A stretch of 64,000 bases of DNA from Pasteurella sp049941595 (GCA_049941595.1 JBNFNA010000002.1:62001-126000), one strand, 5' to 3'. Numbered from the stretch's first letter, positions 7,840 through 17,527 are shown. The notes: a model not told the origin generated them from the letters alone. Numbers and translations: made by a program.

Positions 7840-9018
7840 TTATTGTCCTTGTTGCTCTAATAAATCTACCACTGCTTGTGCAGCTTGTTTGTCTGCATCA
7901 CATTGAATTAACTTATGTAAATCAATAAAGCGTTGAATTAATTGATGACGTTTTTGCACCGCACTTTCATCTTGACTTAAATACACTGAAAGTTTTTCTG
8001 CTAATTTTTCTGGTGTACAGTCTTCTTGGATCATTTCTGGCACTAACATTTCATTCGCAAGTAGGTTTGGTAACGAAATATAATCGGTTTTCACCAAACG
8101 TTTTGCGAGGAAATACGTTGTCGATTTCATACGATAGCCCACCACCATTGGCGATTTACACAACATCGCTTCTAAAGCGGCTGTGCCTGATGCCAACAAG
8201 GTTACATCTGCCACCATCATTGCCTGACGCGCTTTACCTTCTAATAAAATCAACTCTAAATCTGGTGCAACCTGTGCTTTGATTTTTTCAAACTGTTCAC
8301 GACGTTTTTCGTTAATGAGTGGCACTAAAAATTGCACATCGGGATACTGTTGTTTTAATAATTGCAAAGCTTTCAAGAATGGCTCAGTTAAAAACTCCAC
8401 TTCTGTTCCACGACTACCCACCAAAATCGCAACATAACGTTGTTTATCGTCTAATTGCAAGTACTGACAAGCATCTAAACGGCTTGGCTTAAGTGCAATC
8501 GCATCTGCCATTGTGTGTCCGATAAAGCGACAAGGCACATCAAATTGATCGTAAAAGGCTTTTTCGAAAGGTAAAAACGCCAGCACAAGATTAGTTGCTT
8601 TGGCAATTTTATAAATACGATTTTGACGCCACGCCCAAACAGAAGGGCTGACATAATGAATGGTTTTAATGCCGTTTTGTTTTAATTTGAGTTCGACATC
8701 AATGTTGAAGTCAGGTGCATCAATACCGATAAAAATATCAGGCTTTTCTTCTAATAAGGTTTTAATTAACTCACGACGAATTTTCAGCAAACGTGGCAAA
8801 TGTTTCACCACTTCGGCTAATCCCATCACGGATAATTCTTCCATATTGAACAGAGTTTCACAGCCTTCTGCCAACATTCTTGGGCCAGCAATCCCGACAA
8901 AACGTGCGTTTGGATAGCGAATTTTGAGGCTACGAATCAGCCCTGCACCTAAAATATCGCCCGAAACTTCGCCCGCCACAATAGCAATCGTCGGATTTGT
9001 TTTTGTCATTTGTTCCAT
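7840..9018 (-). CDS. lpxB: Lipid-A-disaccharide synthase
   Basis: LpxB joins UDP-2,3-diacylglucosamine to lipid X to make the tetraacyl disaccharide of lipid A. It is 392 residues, peripheral to the inner membrane, of glycosyltransferase family 19. GEVSGDILGAGL near the N-terminus, SPSVWAWRQNR in the middle and the C-terminal VGYRMKSTTYFLAKR segment are diagnostic. The ATG ending at 9018 is preceded by TAGGAGC at 7 bases; an internal Met4 is less well placed. A USS hairpin separates it from lpxA upstream, which may let lpxB be expressed below lpxA. Confidence 0.97.
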   Translation of the reverse strand: MEQMTKTNPTIAIVAGEVSGDILGAGLIRSLKIRYPNARFVGIAGPRMLAEGCETLFNMEELSVMGLAEVVKHLPRLLKIRRELIKTLLEEKPDIFIGIDAPDFNIDVELKLKQNGIKTIHYVSPSVWAWRQNRIYKIAKATNLVLAFLPFEKAFYDQFDVPCRFIGHTMADAIALKPSRLDACQYLQLDDKQRYVAILVGSRGTEVEFLTEPFLKALQLLKQQYPDVQFLVPLINEKRREQFEKIKAQVAPDLELILLEGKARQAMMVADVTLLASGTAALEAMLCKSPMVVGYRMKSTTYFLAKRLVKTDYISLPNLLANEMLVPEMIQEDCTPEKLAEKLSVYLSQDESAVQKRHQLIQRFIDLHKLIQCDADKQAAQAVVDLLEQQGQ

Positions 9019-9035
9019 TTTCAGCTCCTAGATAA

Positions 9036-9070
9036 AAAATAACCGCACTTTTCATCACAAAAGTGCGGTC
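9036..9070 (-). terminator. USS-pair hairpin between lpxA and lpxB
   Basis: ACCGCACTTTT and AAAAGTGCGGT form a perfect stem (about 9042-9068). On the minus strand it is followed by TTATTTTTT, an intrinsic terminator shape, in the middle of the fabZ-lpxA-lpxB-rnhB cluster. It is likely an attenuator, or a terminator bypassed by a promoter for lpxB. Confidence 0.6.
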
Positions 9071-9092
9071 GATTTTATTCAAATTTTATGAA

Positions 9093-9881
9093 TTAACGAA
9101 TAATTCCGCGAGTTGAACGTTTGAAGAACTCAACAAAGAAACTAATCGATGACTCTTTCGCCGCCACTTGTTCAATTTCAGGCATCACTTCGTCTAATGT
9201 TTTACCGCTGCGGTAAATTAATTTGTACACATTACGAATTGCGTGCAAGGTTGATTTATCAAAACCACGACGTTTTAAGCCTTCAATATTGACACCGAAT
9301 GGTTTTGCGTGATTGCCTTGTGCCATTACATACGGCGGAACATCTTGGCTCACCATTGACCCCCCACCAAGCATTACGTGTGCACCCACAACAACGAATT
9401 GATGAATGGCTGACATACCACCAACGATCACGAAATCATCTAATTCTACGTGACCTGCAAGGGTTGCATTATTCGCTAAAATACAACGGTTTTTGATACG
9501 GCAGTCGTGAGCAACGTGTACATTCACCATTAATAAGTTGTCATCACCAATAACAGTTACGCCACCACCTTGAATAGTACCACGATGAATAGTCACACTT
9601 TCACGAATGCGGTTACGATCACCAATAATCGTACGAGTTGGCTCACCTTGATATTTTAAATCTTGATTAGTGTCACCAATGCTCGCAAATTGGAAAATTT
9701 GGTTATCACAACCAATTTTTGTAATCCCTTTTACGACAACGTGAGAATGTAAAACGGTGCCACTACCAATTTCAACTTCTGATCCAACGATACAGAAAGG
9801 ACCGACAACCACATTTTCACCAATTTTAGCGCCTTCTTCAACGATAGCCGTTGGATGAATTTTCGCTGTTGAATGGATCAT
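9093..9881 (-). CDS. lpxA: UDP-N-acetylglucosamine O-acyltransferase
   Basis: The first enzyme of lipid A synthesis: it moves a hydroxyacyl chain from acyl carrier protein to the 3-OH of UDP-GlcNAc. The protein is a left-handed beta helix of isoleucine-rich hexapeptides (for example IGENVVVGPFCIVG). The catalytic His lies in HVAHDC (about residue 125), and the C-terminal helical part ends in FFKRSTRGIIR. The ORF is open 11 codons further into the fabZ tail, but the ATG ending at 9881 has AAGGAG six bases upstream and yields 262 residues, the Haemophilus and E. coli length. It starts 13 bp after the fabZ stop. Confidence 0.97.
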   Translation of the reverse strand: MIHSTAKIHPTAIVEEGAKIGENVVVGPFCIVGSEVEIGSGTVLHSHVVVKGITKIGCDNQIFQFASIGDTNQDLKYQGEPTRTIIGDRNRIRESVTIHRGTIQGGGVTVIGDDNLLMVNVHVAHDCRIKNRCILANNATLAGHVELDDFVIVGGMSAIHQFVVVGAHVMLGGGSMVSQDVPPYVMAQGNHAKPFGVNIEGLKRRGFDKSTLHAIRNVYKLIYRSGKTLDEVMPEIEQVAAKESSISFFVEFFKRSTRGIIR

Positions 9882-9894
9882 TCTTGACTCCTTA

Positions 9895-10353
9895 TTATGC
9901 TGGGCGACGGGCACACATTAATTCAGCTTCACAAACAACTTGTCCGTCAACAGTCGCAACGCCAGTAAAACGCGTAACACCACGGCGCTCTTTCACAAAA
10001 TGCACTTCTAACATCATTTGATCGCCAGGTAATACAGGGCGTTTAAAACGCGCATTATCAATCGCAGCAAAATAGTAAAGTTCGTTTTCTAATTGGCGAT
10101 GCGTTTTGCAAGCTAAAACACCTGTTGCTTGAGCCATTGCTTCTAAAATTAATACGCCAGGGAAAATCGGTTGTTCAGGGAAGTGACCTGTAAAGCAAGG
10201 TTCATTCACGCTGATATTTTTCACTGCTTTAAGCCATTTACCTGCTTCATAATCCACCACACGATCCACTAATAAAAACGGATAACGGTGTGGAAGTAAT
10301 TTCATAATTTCATTTGCTTCAATGGTTTTCGCCACAGTATTTTCAGTTGTCAC
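9895..10353 (-). CDS. fabZ: 3-hydroxyacyl-ACP dehydratase FabZ
   Basis: A hot-dog fold dehydratase of type II fatty acid synthesis. The catalytic His is in TGHFPEQPIFPG and the Glu in LEAMAQATG. I place the start at the GTG ending at 10353: GGAAGG sits seven bases upstream. The alternative is a TTG five codons earlier (10368), which would put the start on top of that Shine-Dalgarno. This gives 152 residues, close to the 148-151 of relatives. FabZ competes with LpxC for hydroxymyristoyl-ACP, and its position between lpxD and lpxA reflects that. A hairpin separates it from lpxD. Confidence 0.92.
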   Translation of the reverse strand: MTTENTVAKTIEANEIMKLLPHRYPFLLVDRVVDYEAGKWLKAVKNISVNEPCFTGHFPEQPIFPGVLILEAMAQATGVLACKTHRQLENELYYFAAIDNARFKRPVLPGDQMMLEVHFVKERRGVTRFTGVATVDGQVVCEAELMCARRPA

Positions 10354-10425
10354 AATAGTACCTTCCAATAAAAATAAAAAAATGATAAAAAATTTCTGGA
10401 ATTATACGGTATTTAAGGACTGAAT

Positions 10426-10461
10426 ACAAAACGAACCGCGAAAAAGTGCGGTTCGTTTTTA
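10426..10461. terminator. Hairpin between lpxD and fabZ
   Basis: AAAACGAACCGC (10428-10439) and GCGGTTCGTTTT (10448-10459) pair perfectly over an eight-base loop that includes part of a USS. T tracts flank both sides, so it can act in both directions. It splits the lpxD part from the fabZ-lpxA part of the minus-strand cluster. Confidence 0.65.
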
Positions 10462-10463
10462 GA

Positions 10464-11492
10464 TTATTTTGATGAAAGCTTTTTCTCTAAGGCTTTCAGG
10501 CGTTTATTCATACCATCGATGCCTAAGGTTAATGCGGCTGTTTTACGCCATTCTTTGTTGGTTTGCAGTGGAATACCTGAAGAATACACGCCAGGTTCAG
10601 TAATCGGGCGCATTACCATCCCCATACCCGTTACAGTGACTTTATCACAGATTTCCATATGACCATTGATCACACTTGCACCACCAATTAAACAATAGCG
10701 ACCTACTTTTAAGCTACCCGCCATAATCACACCACCAGCCACCGCTGTGCCTGTTCCGATGTGTACGTTATGTGCAATTTGGCAAAGGTTATCAATAATG
10801 ACATTGTCTTCAATCACGGTTGGATCTAATGCACCACGGTCGATACAAGTGCAAGCACCAATTTCAACGTGGTTACCGATAATTACTTGTCCCACTTGAG
10901 GGATTTTGATCCAACGACCACGATCGTTCGCGTAACCAAAACCATCACTACCAATCACAGCACCAGACTGAATTAAGCAATGTTGACCAATTTCAACATC
11001 GTGATAAACACTCACATTCGCCCATAACTGAGTATTTGCACCAATTTTCGTGTTTTTACCCACAAAGCAATTTGCGCCAATCACAACATTATCACCGAGT
11101 TCAACACCATCTTCAATCACAGCGTTTGCACCAATTGATACGTTTTCACCAAGCACTGCTTGCTCAGAAACCACCGCACTTGGTGCAATACCACAAGCTG
11201 CTTTTGGGGTTTTATCCATATATTGCGCTAAGATTGCATAAGCCACATAAGGATCTTTTACAATCAGCAAATTACTGTGCTCGGCACAAAATACCACATC
11301 CGCTTCAGATACTACTAAGATGCCAGCTTTTGATTGAGAAAGTAATTCACGAAACTTTGGATTAGAAATGAAAGTAAGCTGTTTTTCGTTCGCTTTATCA
11401 AGCGGTGCGATACTTTCAACAACGACATCGGCGTTACCACGAATGGTAGCGCCGATTTGTTGTGCTAATTCTTGAAGAGAATAGACTTGCAT
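10464..11492 (-). CDS. lpxD: UDP-3-O-(3-hydroxyacyl)glucosamine N-acyltransferase
   Basis: The third enzyme of lipid A synthesis, 342 residues. Residues 1-95 are the N-terminal uridine-binding domain, 100-290 the hexapeptide beta helix (IGANAVIEDGVELGDNVVIG and similar), and the end is helical. The catalytic His lies in QIAHNVHIG (about residue 240). The ATG overlaps the skp stop by one base (TAATG), so translation is coupled to skp, as in E. coli. Confidence 0.97.
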   Translation of the reverse strand: MQVYSLQELAQQIGATIRGNADVVVESIAPLDKANEKQLTFISNPKFRELLSQSKAGILVVSEADVVFCAEHSNLLIVKDPYVAYAILAQYMDKTPKAACGIAPSAVVSEQAVLGENVSIGANAVIEDGVELGDNVVIGANCFVGKNTKIGANTQLWANVSVYHDVEIGQHCLIQSGAVIGSDGFGYANDRGRWIKIPQVGQVIIGNHVEIGACTCIDRGALDPTVIEDNVIIDNLCQIAHNVHIGTGTAVAGGVIMAGSLKVGRYCLIGGASVINGHMEICDKVTVTGMGMVMRPITEPGVYSSGIPLQTNKEWRKTAALTLGIDGMNKRLKALEKKLSSK

Positions 11493-12073
11493 TATTTAGC
11501 CTGTGTTGCAGGAATTGATTTTAATACTTCTTCAGTAATGTTTTTTGCATCAGCAGCGAAAACAACTGCACCTTCGTTAAGTACTAATGTATAGTTTTTC
11601 GCTTTTGCAACGTTGTTTACTGCATTTTGGATGCTGTTAACTAATTTATCAGTCTCTTCTTTATCACGTTTTGCGTAATCTTCTTGATATTTACGCACTT
11701 CTTCATCGTGAGCTGAAACTAATTTGTTTAAGGTTTCTTGTTCGCTGTTACCTAATTTATTAATTTCTTCTTCACGTTTTTTGATATCTGCACTACGTAA
11801 TTTTGGTGCATCTTTTTGTAATGCTGCAATTTTCGCTTCTACTTTTTTCTGTGAAGCTGCAATTTTGCCATCAATGTCTTTTTTATTTGCAGCTAATTTT
11901 TCTACACGTGGTTTGAATTCAGCTTCTAATTTTTCAGTGATCATTTTACGATCTGGGTGGTTTTGGAATAAATAATCACCACTCACAAATGCAATGTTTT
12001 CAGTTGCCATTGCTAAAGAAGAAGTGAACGCTAATGCTAAAGAAAGTGCGGTTACTTTTACTGCTTTTTTCAT
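11492..12073 (-). CDS. skp: Periplasmic chaperone Skp (OmpH)
   Basis: Skp holds unfolded outer-membrane proteins between SecYEG and BamA. The start at the ATG ending at 12073 gives 193 residues with a clear signal peptide (MKKAVKVTALSLALAF, cleavage after AMA at about residue 23). The ORF is open 20 codons upstream but reads as intergenic sequence. The mature part is long-helical, rich in Lys, Glu and Ala (residues 50-150, the tentacles), and ends with the VVFAADAKNITEEVL strand region. It lies downstream of bamA, the usual pairing of chaperone and assembly machine. Confidence 0.95.
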   Translation of the reverse strand: MKKAVKVTALSLALAFTSSLAMATENIAFVSGDYLFQNHPDRKMITEKLEAEFKPRVEKLAANKKDIDGKIAASQKKVEAKIAALQKDAPKLRSADIKKREEEINKLGNSEQETLNKLVSAHDEEVRKYQEDYAKRDKEETDKLVNSIQNAVNNVAKAKNYTLVLNEGAVVFAADAKNITEEVLKSIPATQAK

Positions 12074-12179
12074 TGTGTTGTTTTTCCTATGTGAATTTAT
12101 TAATTTATTCTGTGCTACCCGAAGATAGCACAAACATTATAATTAGACAGATAACTTTTCAATAAGTTCCATACTAATC

Positions 12180-14552
12180 TTAGAAACTACCACCAATACT
12201 GAATTGGAATTGCTCAATTTCATCGCCTTGGTATTTCTTAAGCGGTTTTGCATAAGAGAACACTAATGGTCCAATTGGAGATTGCCATTGTAATGCAACA
12301 CCAGCTGATGCACGAACACGGCTTGGATCGCTGTAATCTGGTAAGTTTAATTTAGCAAATCTTGCTTTATCTTCCGCTTTCCAACGAGTATTCCATACGC
12401 TTGCTGCATCAACGAAGAGTGAAGTTCTCACCGCATTTTGGTTTTTATCTGCGACAAATGGTGTAGGCACGATTAATTCTACGCTTGCGGTTGCCATTGC
12501 GTTACCACCAACAATATCAGAGCTTGGAGCACAGTAGCCTTGGCACTGCTTACTTAAATAAATCGCATTTGGTCCAATCGCACCGTAAGCGAAACCACGT
12601 AAGCTACCAATACCACCTGCAGTATAAGTTTGATAGAACGGTAAACGTTTACCACTGATACCGTCTGCGAAAGATGCGCCCATACGGCCTGAAAGCACCC
12701 ACGAGTGCTCACGGTCTAATGGGTAATAACCTTGAACATCTGCATTTAATTTGTAGTATTTGTTGTCAGAACCAGGGATTGTTACACGACCACCAACACT
12801 CGCTCTCACACCTTTCGTTGGGAAATAACCGCGGTTTAAGCTGTTATAGTTCCAACCAAATGATAAATCAAAGTCGTTGGATTTGAATGTCCAAGAATCA
12901 CCATAATTCATAGATTGACGGTATAAATCACGGTTATATTCTGGTGACACATTTTTTAATTTGTTGTAGGTATAACCTAAACCTAAATAATATGAGTTGT
13001 TCTCATTCACTGGGAAACCTAATGTTAAGTTTCCACCGTAAGTGGTACGGCCATAAGATGCTGCGGTGCTACTTTTCGAGCTATCATACTCTTCGAAGAA
13101 GACGTTTCCACCTAAGCTTACGCCATCTTTAGTAAAGTACGGTTCGGTATAACCAAGATTAATAGTTGTACCATAGTCATTACGTGAACCCGCTAAGCTG
13201 ATTGATGAGCCCATACCTAAGAAGTTATCTTGTTTGATACTTGCTTGGTAACTTAAACCACTTTCTGTACCGTAACCAATACCGAAGTTAATGCTACCTG
13301 TATTACGCTCTTTAACTTTATAAATCACATCAACTTGGTCTGAACCTGGTACGGTTTCAGTGCGTGCTTCTACGCTTTCAAAGAAACCTGTACGGTCTAA
13401 ACGTAATTTACCTAATTCCACTAATTGAGAAGATAACCAAGCACCTTCTTGTTGACGCATTTCTTGACGCAAGGTGCTGTCTGCACTGACGGTATTACCT
13501 TCAAAGCGAATTTGACGAACAGTGAATGTTTTGCCAGCTTCTACAATGAAACTTAATGCGATTTCTTTTTTCTCATCATCAAAATCAGGGTGAATATTGA
13601 CAGTCGCAGTTGCATAACCACGCTCACCTAATTTTGCTTTGATGCTTTCTTCAACATCTGCTACATCCGCACGACGGAATGCTTCACCAACACGAATTTG
13701 TTTTAACAGGGGTTGAAGTTCTTCAGACATACCACCAACATCACCGATGATACGTGCACTTTTCACTGTGTATAAATCGCCTTCATTTAATACGATTTTT
13801 AAGCGTGCTTCTTTTTTATCATCACTTAATTTAACATCCGTATCTACGATCTGGAATTTTGCATAACCACGATCTAAATAATAGCCACGGATCGTTTCTA
13901 AATCTTTGTTTAGTTGGGTTTGATCGAATTTGTTACCAAACAATTTCCACCAAGAATCGGTTTGAAGTTCCATTTGCTCTTCAAGCGTACCTGCGCTGAA
14001 TGCATTGTTACCTTCAAAGGTTAATTCTTTGAATAATGCCACGTCATCTTCATTGATTTGAATTTTAACTTCTGCACGGTTATTTGGGAGGGTATTGACG
14101 ACAGTGTCTACTTTTGCATTATAGCGACCAACACTCTTATAGTGTTCTTCAACACTTTTACGGAATTCTTCTAACTTAGCACGATTTAACACTTCGCCAG
14201 CTTTAAAGCCATTTGCATCTAAATTCTGTTTTAATGCTTCATCTGGAATTGATTTATTACCTGCTAATACAACATCAGCAATAATTGGTTTTGGCATCAC
14301 GCTCACAACAAGGGTATTACCTTCTCTTGTTGCTTTTACATCGTCATATTGACCACTTAAAAAGAGTTTTCGCACTACATTAGCAATGTCGTTATCCGTT
14401 GCACGTTGTCCAACTCGTACAGGTAAAGCAGCTAATACACTTCCCTCTGAACCAGCTTGAACACCATCAACACGAATATCTTTCACCACAAAAGGGGCGG
14501 CAAACGCACTGGTTGAACCAAATAATAAGCTCGCAATTAAAAGTTTTTTCAT
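12180..14552 (-). CDS. bamA: Outer membrane protein assembly factor BamA (D15/Oma87)
   Basis: The central, essential subunit of the BAM complex. A signal peptide (residues 1-18, ending AFA) is followed by five POTRA domains to about residue 415 and a 16-strand Omp85 barrel ending in the terminal Phe of FSIGGSF. The conserved loop-6 motif is seen as GSLRGFAYG. Its 790 residues match Haemophilus D15. The two cysteines in KQCQGYCAPSS fit the loop 6 disulfide of E. coli BamA. The gene order rseP-bamA-skp-lpxD is conserved. In enterobacteria a sigma-E promoter inside rseP drives bamA; I found only a weak candidate here (see rejected items). Confidence 0.97.
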   Translation of the reverse strand: MKKLLIASLLFGSTSAFAAPFVVKDIRVDGVQAGSEGSVLAALPVRVGQRATDNDIANVVRKLFLSGQYDDVKATREGNTLVVSVMPKPIIADVVLAGNKSIPDEALKQNLDANGFKAGEVLNRAKLEEFRKSVEEHYKSVGRYNAKVDTVVNTLPNNRAEVKIQINEDDVALFKELTFEGNNAFSAGTLEEQMELQTDSWWKLFGNKFDQTQLNKDLETIRGYYLDRGYAKFQIVDTDVKLSDDKKEARLKIVLNEGDLYTVKSARIIGDVGGMSEELQPLLKQIRVGEAFRRADVADVEESIKAKLGERGYATATVNIHPDFDDEKKEIALSFIVEAGKTFTVRQIRFEGNTVSADSTLRQEMRQQEGAWLSSQLVELGKLRLDRTGFFESVEARTETVPGSDQVDVIYKVKERNTGSINFGIGYGTESGLSYQASIKQDNFLGMGSSISLAGSRNDYGTTINLGYTEPYFTKDGVSLGGNVFFEEYDSSKSSTAASYGRTTYGGNLTLGFPVNENNSYYLGLGYTYNKLKNVSPEYNRDLYRQSMNYGDSWTFKSNDFDLSFGWNYNSLNRGYFPTKGVRASVGGRVTIPGSDNKYYKLNADVQGYYPLDREHSWVLSGRMGASFADGISGKRLPFYQTYTAGGIGSLRGFAYGAIGPNAIYLSKQCQGYCAPSSDIVGGNAMATASVELIVPTPFVADKNQNAVRTSLFVDAASVWNTRWKAEDKARFAKLNLPDYSDPSRVRASAGVALQWQSPIGPLVFSYAKPLKKYQGDEIEQFQFSIGGSF

Positions 14553-14582
14553 CGTGAATGTTATCCTGTAAATAAAAATTAA

Positions 14583-15911
14583 CTATAAACGCAAGAAATC
14601 GTTAAATAATGCAAATGTCATCAACATTAACACTAACACTGCACCAATTCGATAACTTATGTTTTGAATACGCTCAGAAAGCGGTTTTCCTCTAACAGCT
14701 TCCGCCGCCAAAAATACCAAATGACCACCATCGAGAACCGGTAGTGGGAATAAGTTCATTATTCCCAAATTCACACTGATTAATGCCATAAAGCCTAGAT
14801 AATAAACAAATCCAATTTCAGATGTTGTTCCCGCACCTTTTGCGATAGAAATTGGGCCACCTAAATTATCTAAAGACAAATGACCAGTAAGCAATTTACC
14901 AATGACTTTAATCGTCAACCAAGAAAGTTGAATCGTCTTTTCAACCCCTTTTTGTAAAGCCTCAAGAATATCATATTTTAATTCTGTTCGATACTTGTCA
15001 GCAATTTTGTGTGCCGTAGGCGAAATACCAACAATCCAATTACCTTTATTATTTAATTCAGGGATTAAATCCACTGAAAAAAATTGGCCATCTCGCGCCA
15101 CTCGCACAGTAAAAGGTTTTCCTTTCTGCACTAGCGCAACAAAATCTTGCCAAAGGATCAACGCATCTTCAGCATAAATTTTATCGCCTACTTTCAAGCC
15201 TGCTTTTTCTGCAGGCGAATTCGGCTGGACTTTAGACAAGATCATTTCGAATTTAGTTCGCACAGGCTCAAGACCTAAGGTGCTAATTGCACTTTCTTTT
15301 TCTGGGTCAAAATGCCAATTACGAATATCTAAAGTTCGTTGTTGTTCAATACCTGAACCAAACGGCGATACGGTTAACTCAATTTGCTCATTACCCATTT
15401 TGGTTGCAAGCACTAAACTGATGGTTTCCCAATCGGGCGTTGAGGTTCCATCAATTGCCATAATTTGTGAGTCAGGCTGAATATTTGCTTTTGCGGCAAT
15501 GGAATTCGGTTGCACAGTTTCAATAACAGGCTTAACGCTAGGAATACCTATAGAATAAATCACAAAATAGGCAAAAATCGCAAATAAAAAATTCGCCATT
15601 GGACCAGCTGCGATCACAAAAGCACGCTGTAAAACCGTTTTATTATTAAATGCTTTTGAGGCTAGGTGAGCAGGTACTTCCTCATTACGCTCATCAAGCA
15701 TTTTCACATAGCCACCGAGCGGAATCGCAGAAATGGCAAATTCAGTATCGCGCTTATCACGACGTCGCCAAATGACTTTACCAAAGCCAATAGAAAAACG
15801 TTCTACTTTTATACCGCACTTTCTCGCAGCCCAAAAGTGACCATATTCGTGTACAGCAACTAAAACTGCAATAACAACAAGAAAAGAGGCTAATGACCAT
15901 AAAAAAGACAT
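14583..15911 (-). CDS. rseP: Sigma-E regulator, site-2 intramembrane zinc protease
   Basis: RseP cuts the anti-sigma factor RseA in the membrane after DegS, releasing sigma-E. The zinc motif HExxH is His21-Glu22-Tyr-Gly-His25 in the first helix. The third zinc ligand is in FPLPVLDGGH near residue 395. Two PDZ domains lie between (about 125-210 and 215-300). The length is 442 residues against about 450 in E. coli. Its presence indicates a working sigma-E pathway, relevant to the proposed sigma-E promoter at 36997. It starts 12 bp after cdsA with AGGAAG upstream. Confidence 0.96.
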   Translation of the reverse strand: MSFLWSLASFLVVIAVLVAVHEYGHFWAARKCGIKVERFSIGFGKVIWRRRDKRDTEFAISAIPLGGYVKMLDERNEEVPAHLASKAFNNKTVLQRAFVIAAGPMANFLFAIFAYFVIYSIGIPSVKPVIETVQPNSIAAKANIQPDSQIMAIDGTSTPDWETISLVLATKMGNEQIELTVSPFGSGIEQQRTLDIRNWHFDPEKESAISTLGLEPVRTKFEMILSKVQPNSPAEKAGLKVGDKIYAEDALILWQDFVALVQKGKPFTVRVARDGQFFSVDLIPELNNKGNWIVGISPTAHKIADKYRTELKYDILEALQKGVEKTIQLSWLTIKVIGKLLTGHLSLDNLGGPISIAKGAGTTSEIGFVYYLGFMALISVNLGIMNLFPLPVLDGGHLVFLAAEAVRGKPLSERIQNISYRIGAVLVLMLMTFALFNDFLRL

Positions 15912-15922
15912 TGGCTAACTTC

Positions 15923-16789
15923 CTATAATACAAAGAAATAAAAATAAGCGAAAAACGGGACTGCTGCAGTTAAGCTGTCAATACGATCTAAAATACCACC
16001 GTGTCCTGGAATTAAGTGACTGCTGTCTTTAATACCACTTTCACGTTTAAACATACTTTCAGTTAAGTCGCCTAAAATCGATACTGCTACAGTACCAATT
16101 GATAGTAAGACAAATTCTGTCATTGCAATATGTGTAACCAATTTAGATTGCATAAAATACACAAATACAGTCGCTAGCACGGTTGCAGTAATTAAACCAC
16201 CAATCACACCTTCCCACGTTTTACCTGGTGAAACTTTTGGTGCGAGCTTATGTTTACCAAATTTACGACCTGCAAAATACGCACCTGAGTCTGCACTCCA
16301 AACCAGAATGAAAACATAAAGTAACAACATAATGCCGTGATACGGGTCTGTTACATAATGATCTAAACGTAAACGTAAAACCCCGAGGAAGAAAGGTGTT
16401 AAAGTGAGGAAAGCAAAGATAAATTGTAAGAATTTATTTTTAGACCAGATTTTAGCCGAGGATGGGTAACGAATAACGAAAAATAATGCGACCAACCACC
16501 AAATCACAGAGGCTAATAATAAAGGCTCGATGTAATCTTCAAACACACGCCCTGCGGAAAGGTAATTAGCTTGGTCATAAATCCATAAGAAGAAAAAGGC
16601 TGAGCTGACAGCGGTAATGCCTAAGCGTAAAAAAGACAATTTAAAATGGGCAAATTGTGTCCATTCCCAAACTGCCAACATTACCACTGCACCTAAAGTT
16701 AACGCAAAATAGAAAGGTGAAAAGAAAAATAATGCAGCAAAAACGACTGCAATCAATGCAATAGCGGATAAAACTCGTTCTTTTAGCAA
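15923..16789 (-). CDS. cdsA: Phosphatidate cytidylyltransferase
   Basis: Makes CDP-diacylglycerol, precursor of all phospholipids. It has 288 residues with about eight membrane helices. The signature S-M-x-KR-x4-KDSSHLIPGHGG-x-LDR-x-D is complete near residues 243-270. The start codon is TTG (ending at 16789), preceded by GAGGG. I believe E. coli cdsA also starts with TTG and the N-terminal MLK matches relatives, so I keep it. The gene lies between uppS and rseP as usual. Confidence 0.95.
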   Translation of the reverse strand: MLKERVLSAIALIAVVFAALFFFSPFYFALTLGAVVMLAVWEWTQFAHFKLSFLRLGITAVSSAFFFLWIYDQANYLSAGRVFEDYIEPLLLASVIWWLVALFFVIRYPSSAKIWSKNKFLQFIFAFLTLTPFFLGVLRLRLDHYVTDPYHGIMLLLYVFILVWSADSGAYFAGRKFGKHKLAPKVSPGKTWEGVIGGLITATVLATVFVYFMQSKLVTHIAMTEFVLLSIGTVAVSILGDLTESMFKRESGIKDSSHLIPGHGGILDRIDSLTAAVPFFAYFYFFVL

Positions 16790-16807
16790 AATATAACCCT
16801 CTTTTTA

Positions 16808-17527
16808 TTATTCTGAGCCACCAAAGCGGCGGTGGCGTTGTTGATAAGCAAGAATCGCTTGTTCAAATTCGTGCTCATTAAAATCTGGCCAAAGGACGTC
16901 AGTGAAATAAAGTTCTGCGTAAGCCAATTGCCACAATAAGAAATTACTAATACGCTGCTCACCACTGGTGCGGATTAATAAATCCACTTGCGGTTGCGAT
17001 TTCGTCACTAAGTGTTGTTGGAATAATTCTGGTGTAACGTCAGATACTGCAATTTGATTGTCTTTCACTTGCTCTGCAAGCTGTTTAGCCGCTTGTACGA
17101 TATCCCAACAACCACCGTAATTTGCCGCGATATTTAAAGTAAGTGCGGTATTATTTTCCGTTAATGTTTCAGCTCGGCTGATTTTTTGTTGTAATTTTTC
17201 ACTAAAACCAGTGACATCGCCCAAAATATTGAGCTTAATATTATTTTTATGCAATTTTTTGACTTCTAAGTCCAAGGCTTGCATAAATAAATTCATCAAT
17301 GCACTTACTTCTTGTTCCGGACGGTTCCAGTTTTCACTGCTAAACGCATATAAAGTCAGGACTTTGACTCCCACTTTGCGTGCGTATGCCACGGCATCAC
17401 GCACTGCATTAATGCCATTCTTATGACCAAAAATGCGCATTTTGCCTTTTTGTTTTGCCCAACGCCCATTTCCATCCATAATAATCGCAATATGTTGTGG
17501 AATATTATTCGGATTTAGTTCTACCAT
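16808..17527 (-). CDS. uppS: Undecaprenyl diphosphate synthase
   Basis: A cis-prenyltransferase that extends farnesyl diphosphate with eight isopentenyl units to give the C55 lipid carrier. The diphosphate and Mg site is Asp18 in IIMDGNGRWA. LYAFSSENWNRP and the RTSGEQRISNFLLWQ region (about 195-210) are family signatures. It has 239 residues. It sits between dxr and cdsA, so isoprenoid supply, lipid carrier synthesis and phospholipid synthesis are arranged in series. Confidence 0.97.
   Translation of the reverse strand: MVELNPNNIPQHIAIIMDGNGRWAKQKGKMRIFGHKNGINAVRDAVAYARKVGVKVLTLYAFSSENWNRPEQEVSALMNLFMQALDLEVKKLHKNNIKLNILGDVTGFSEKLQQKISRAETLTENNTALTLNIAANYGGCWDIVQAAKQLAEQVKDNQIAVSDVTPELFQQHLVTKSQPQVDLLIRTSGEQRISNFLLWQLAYAELYFTDVLWPDFNEHEFEQAILAYQQRHRRFGGSE

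Noticed and set aside
14730..14757. Possible sigma-E promoter for bamA inside rseP (GAACTT on the minus strand at 14752-14757)
   Set aside because: The spacing to TCTCG is 15 bases and the -10 lacks the conserved A of TCnnA. It is in the expected place, but too weak to call.
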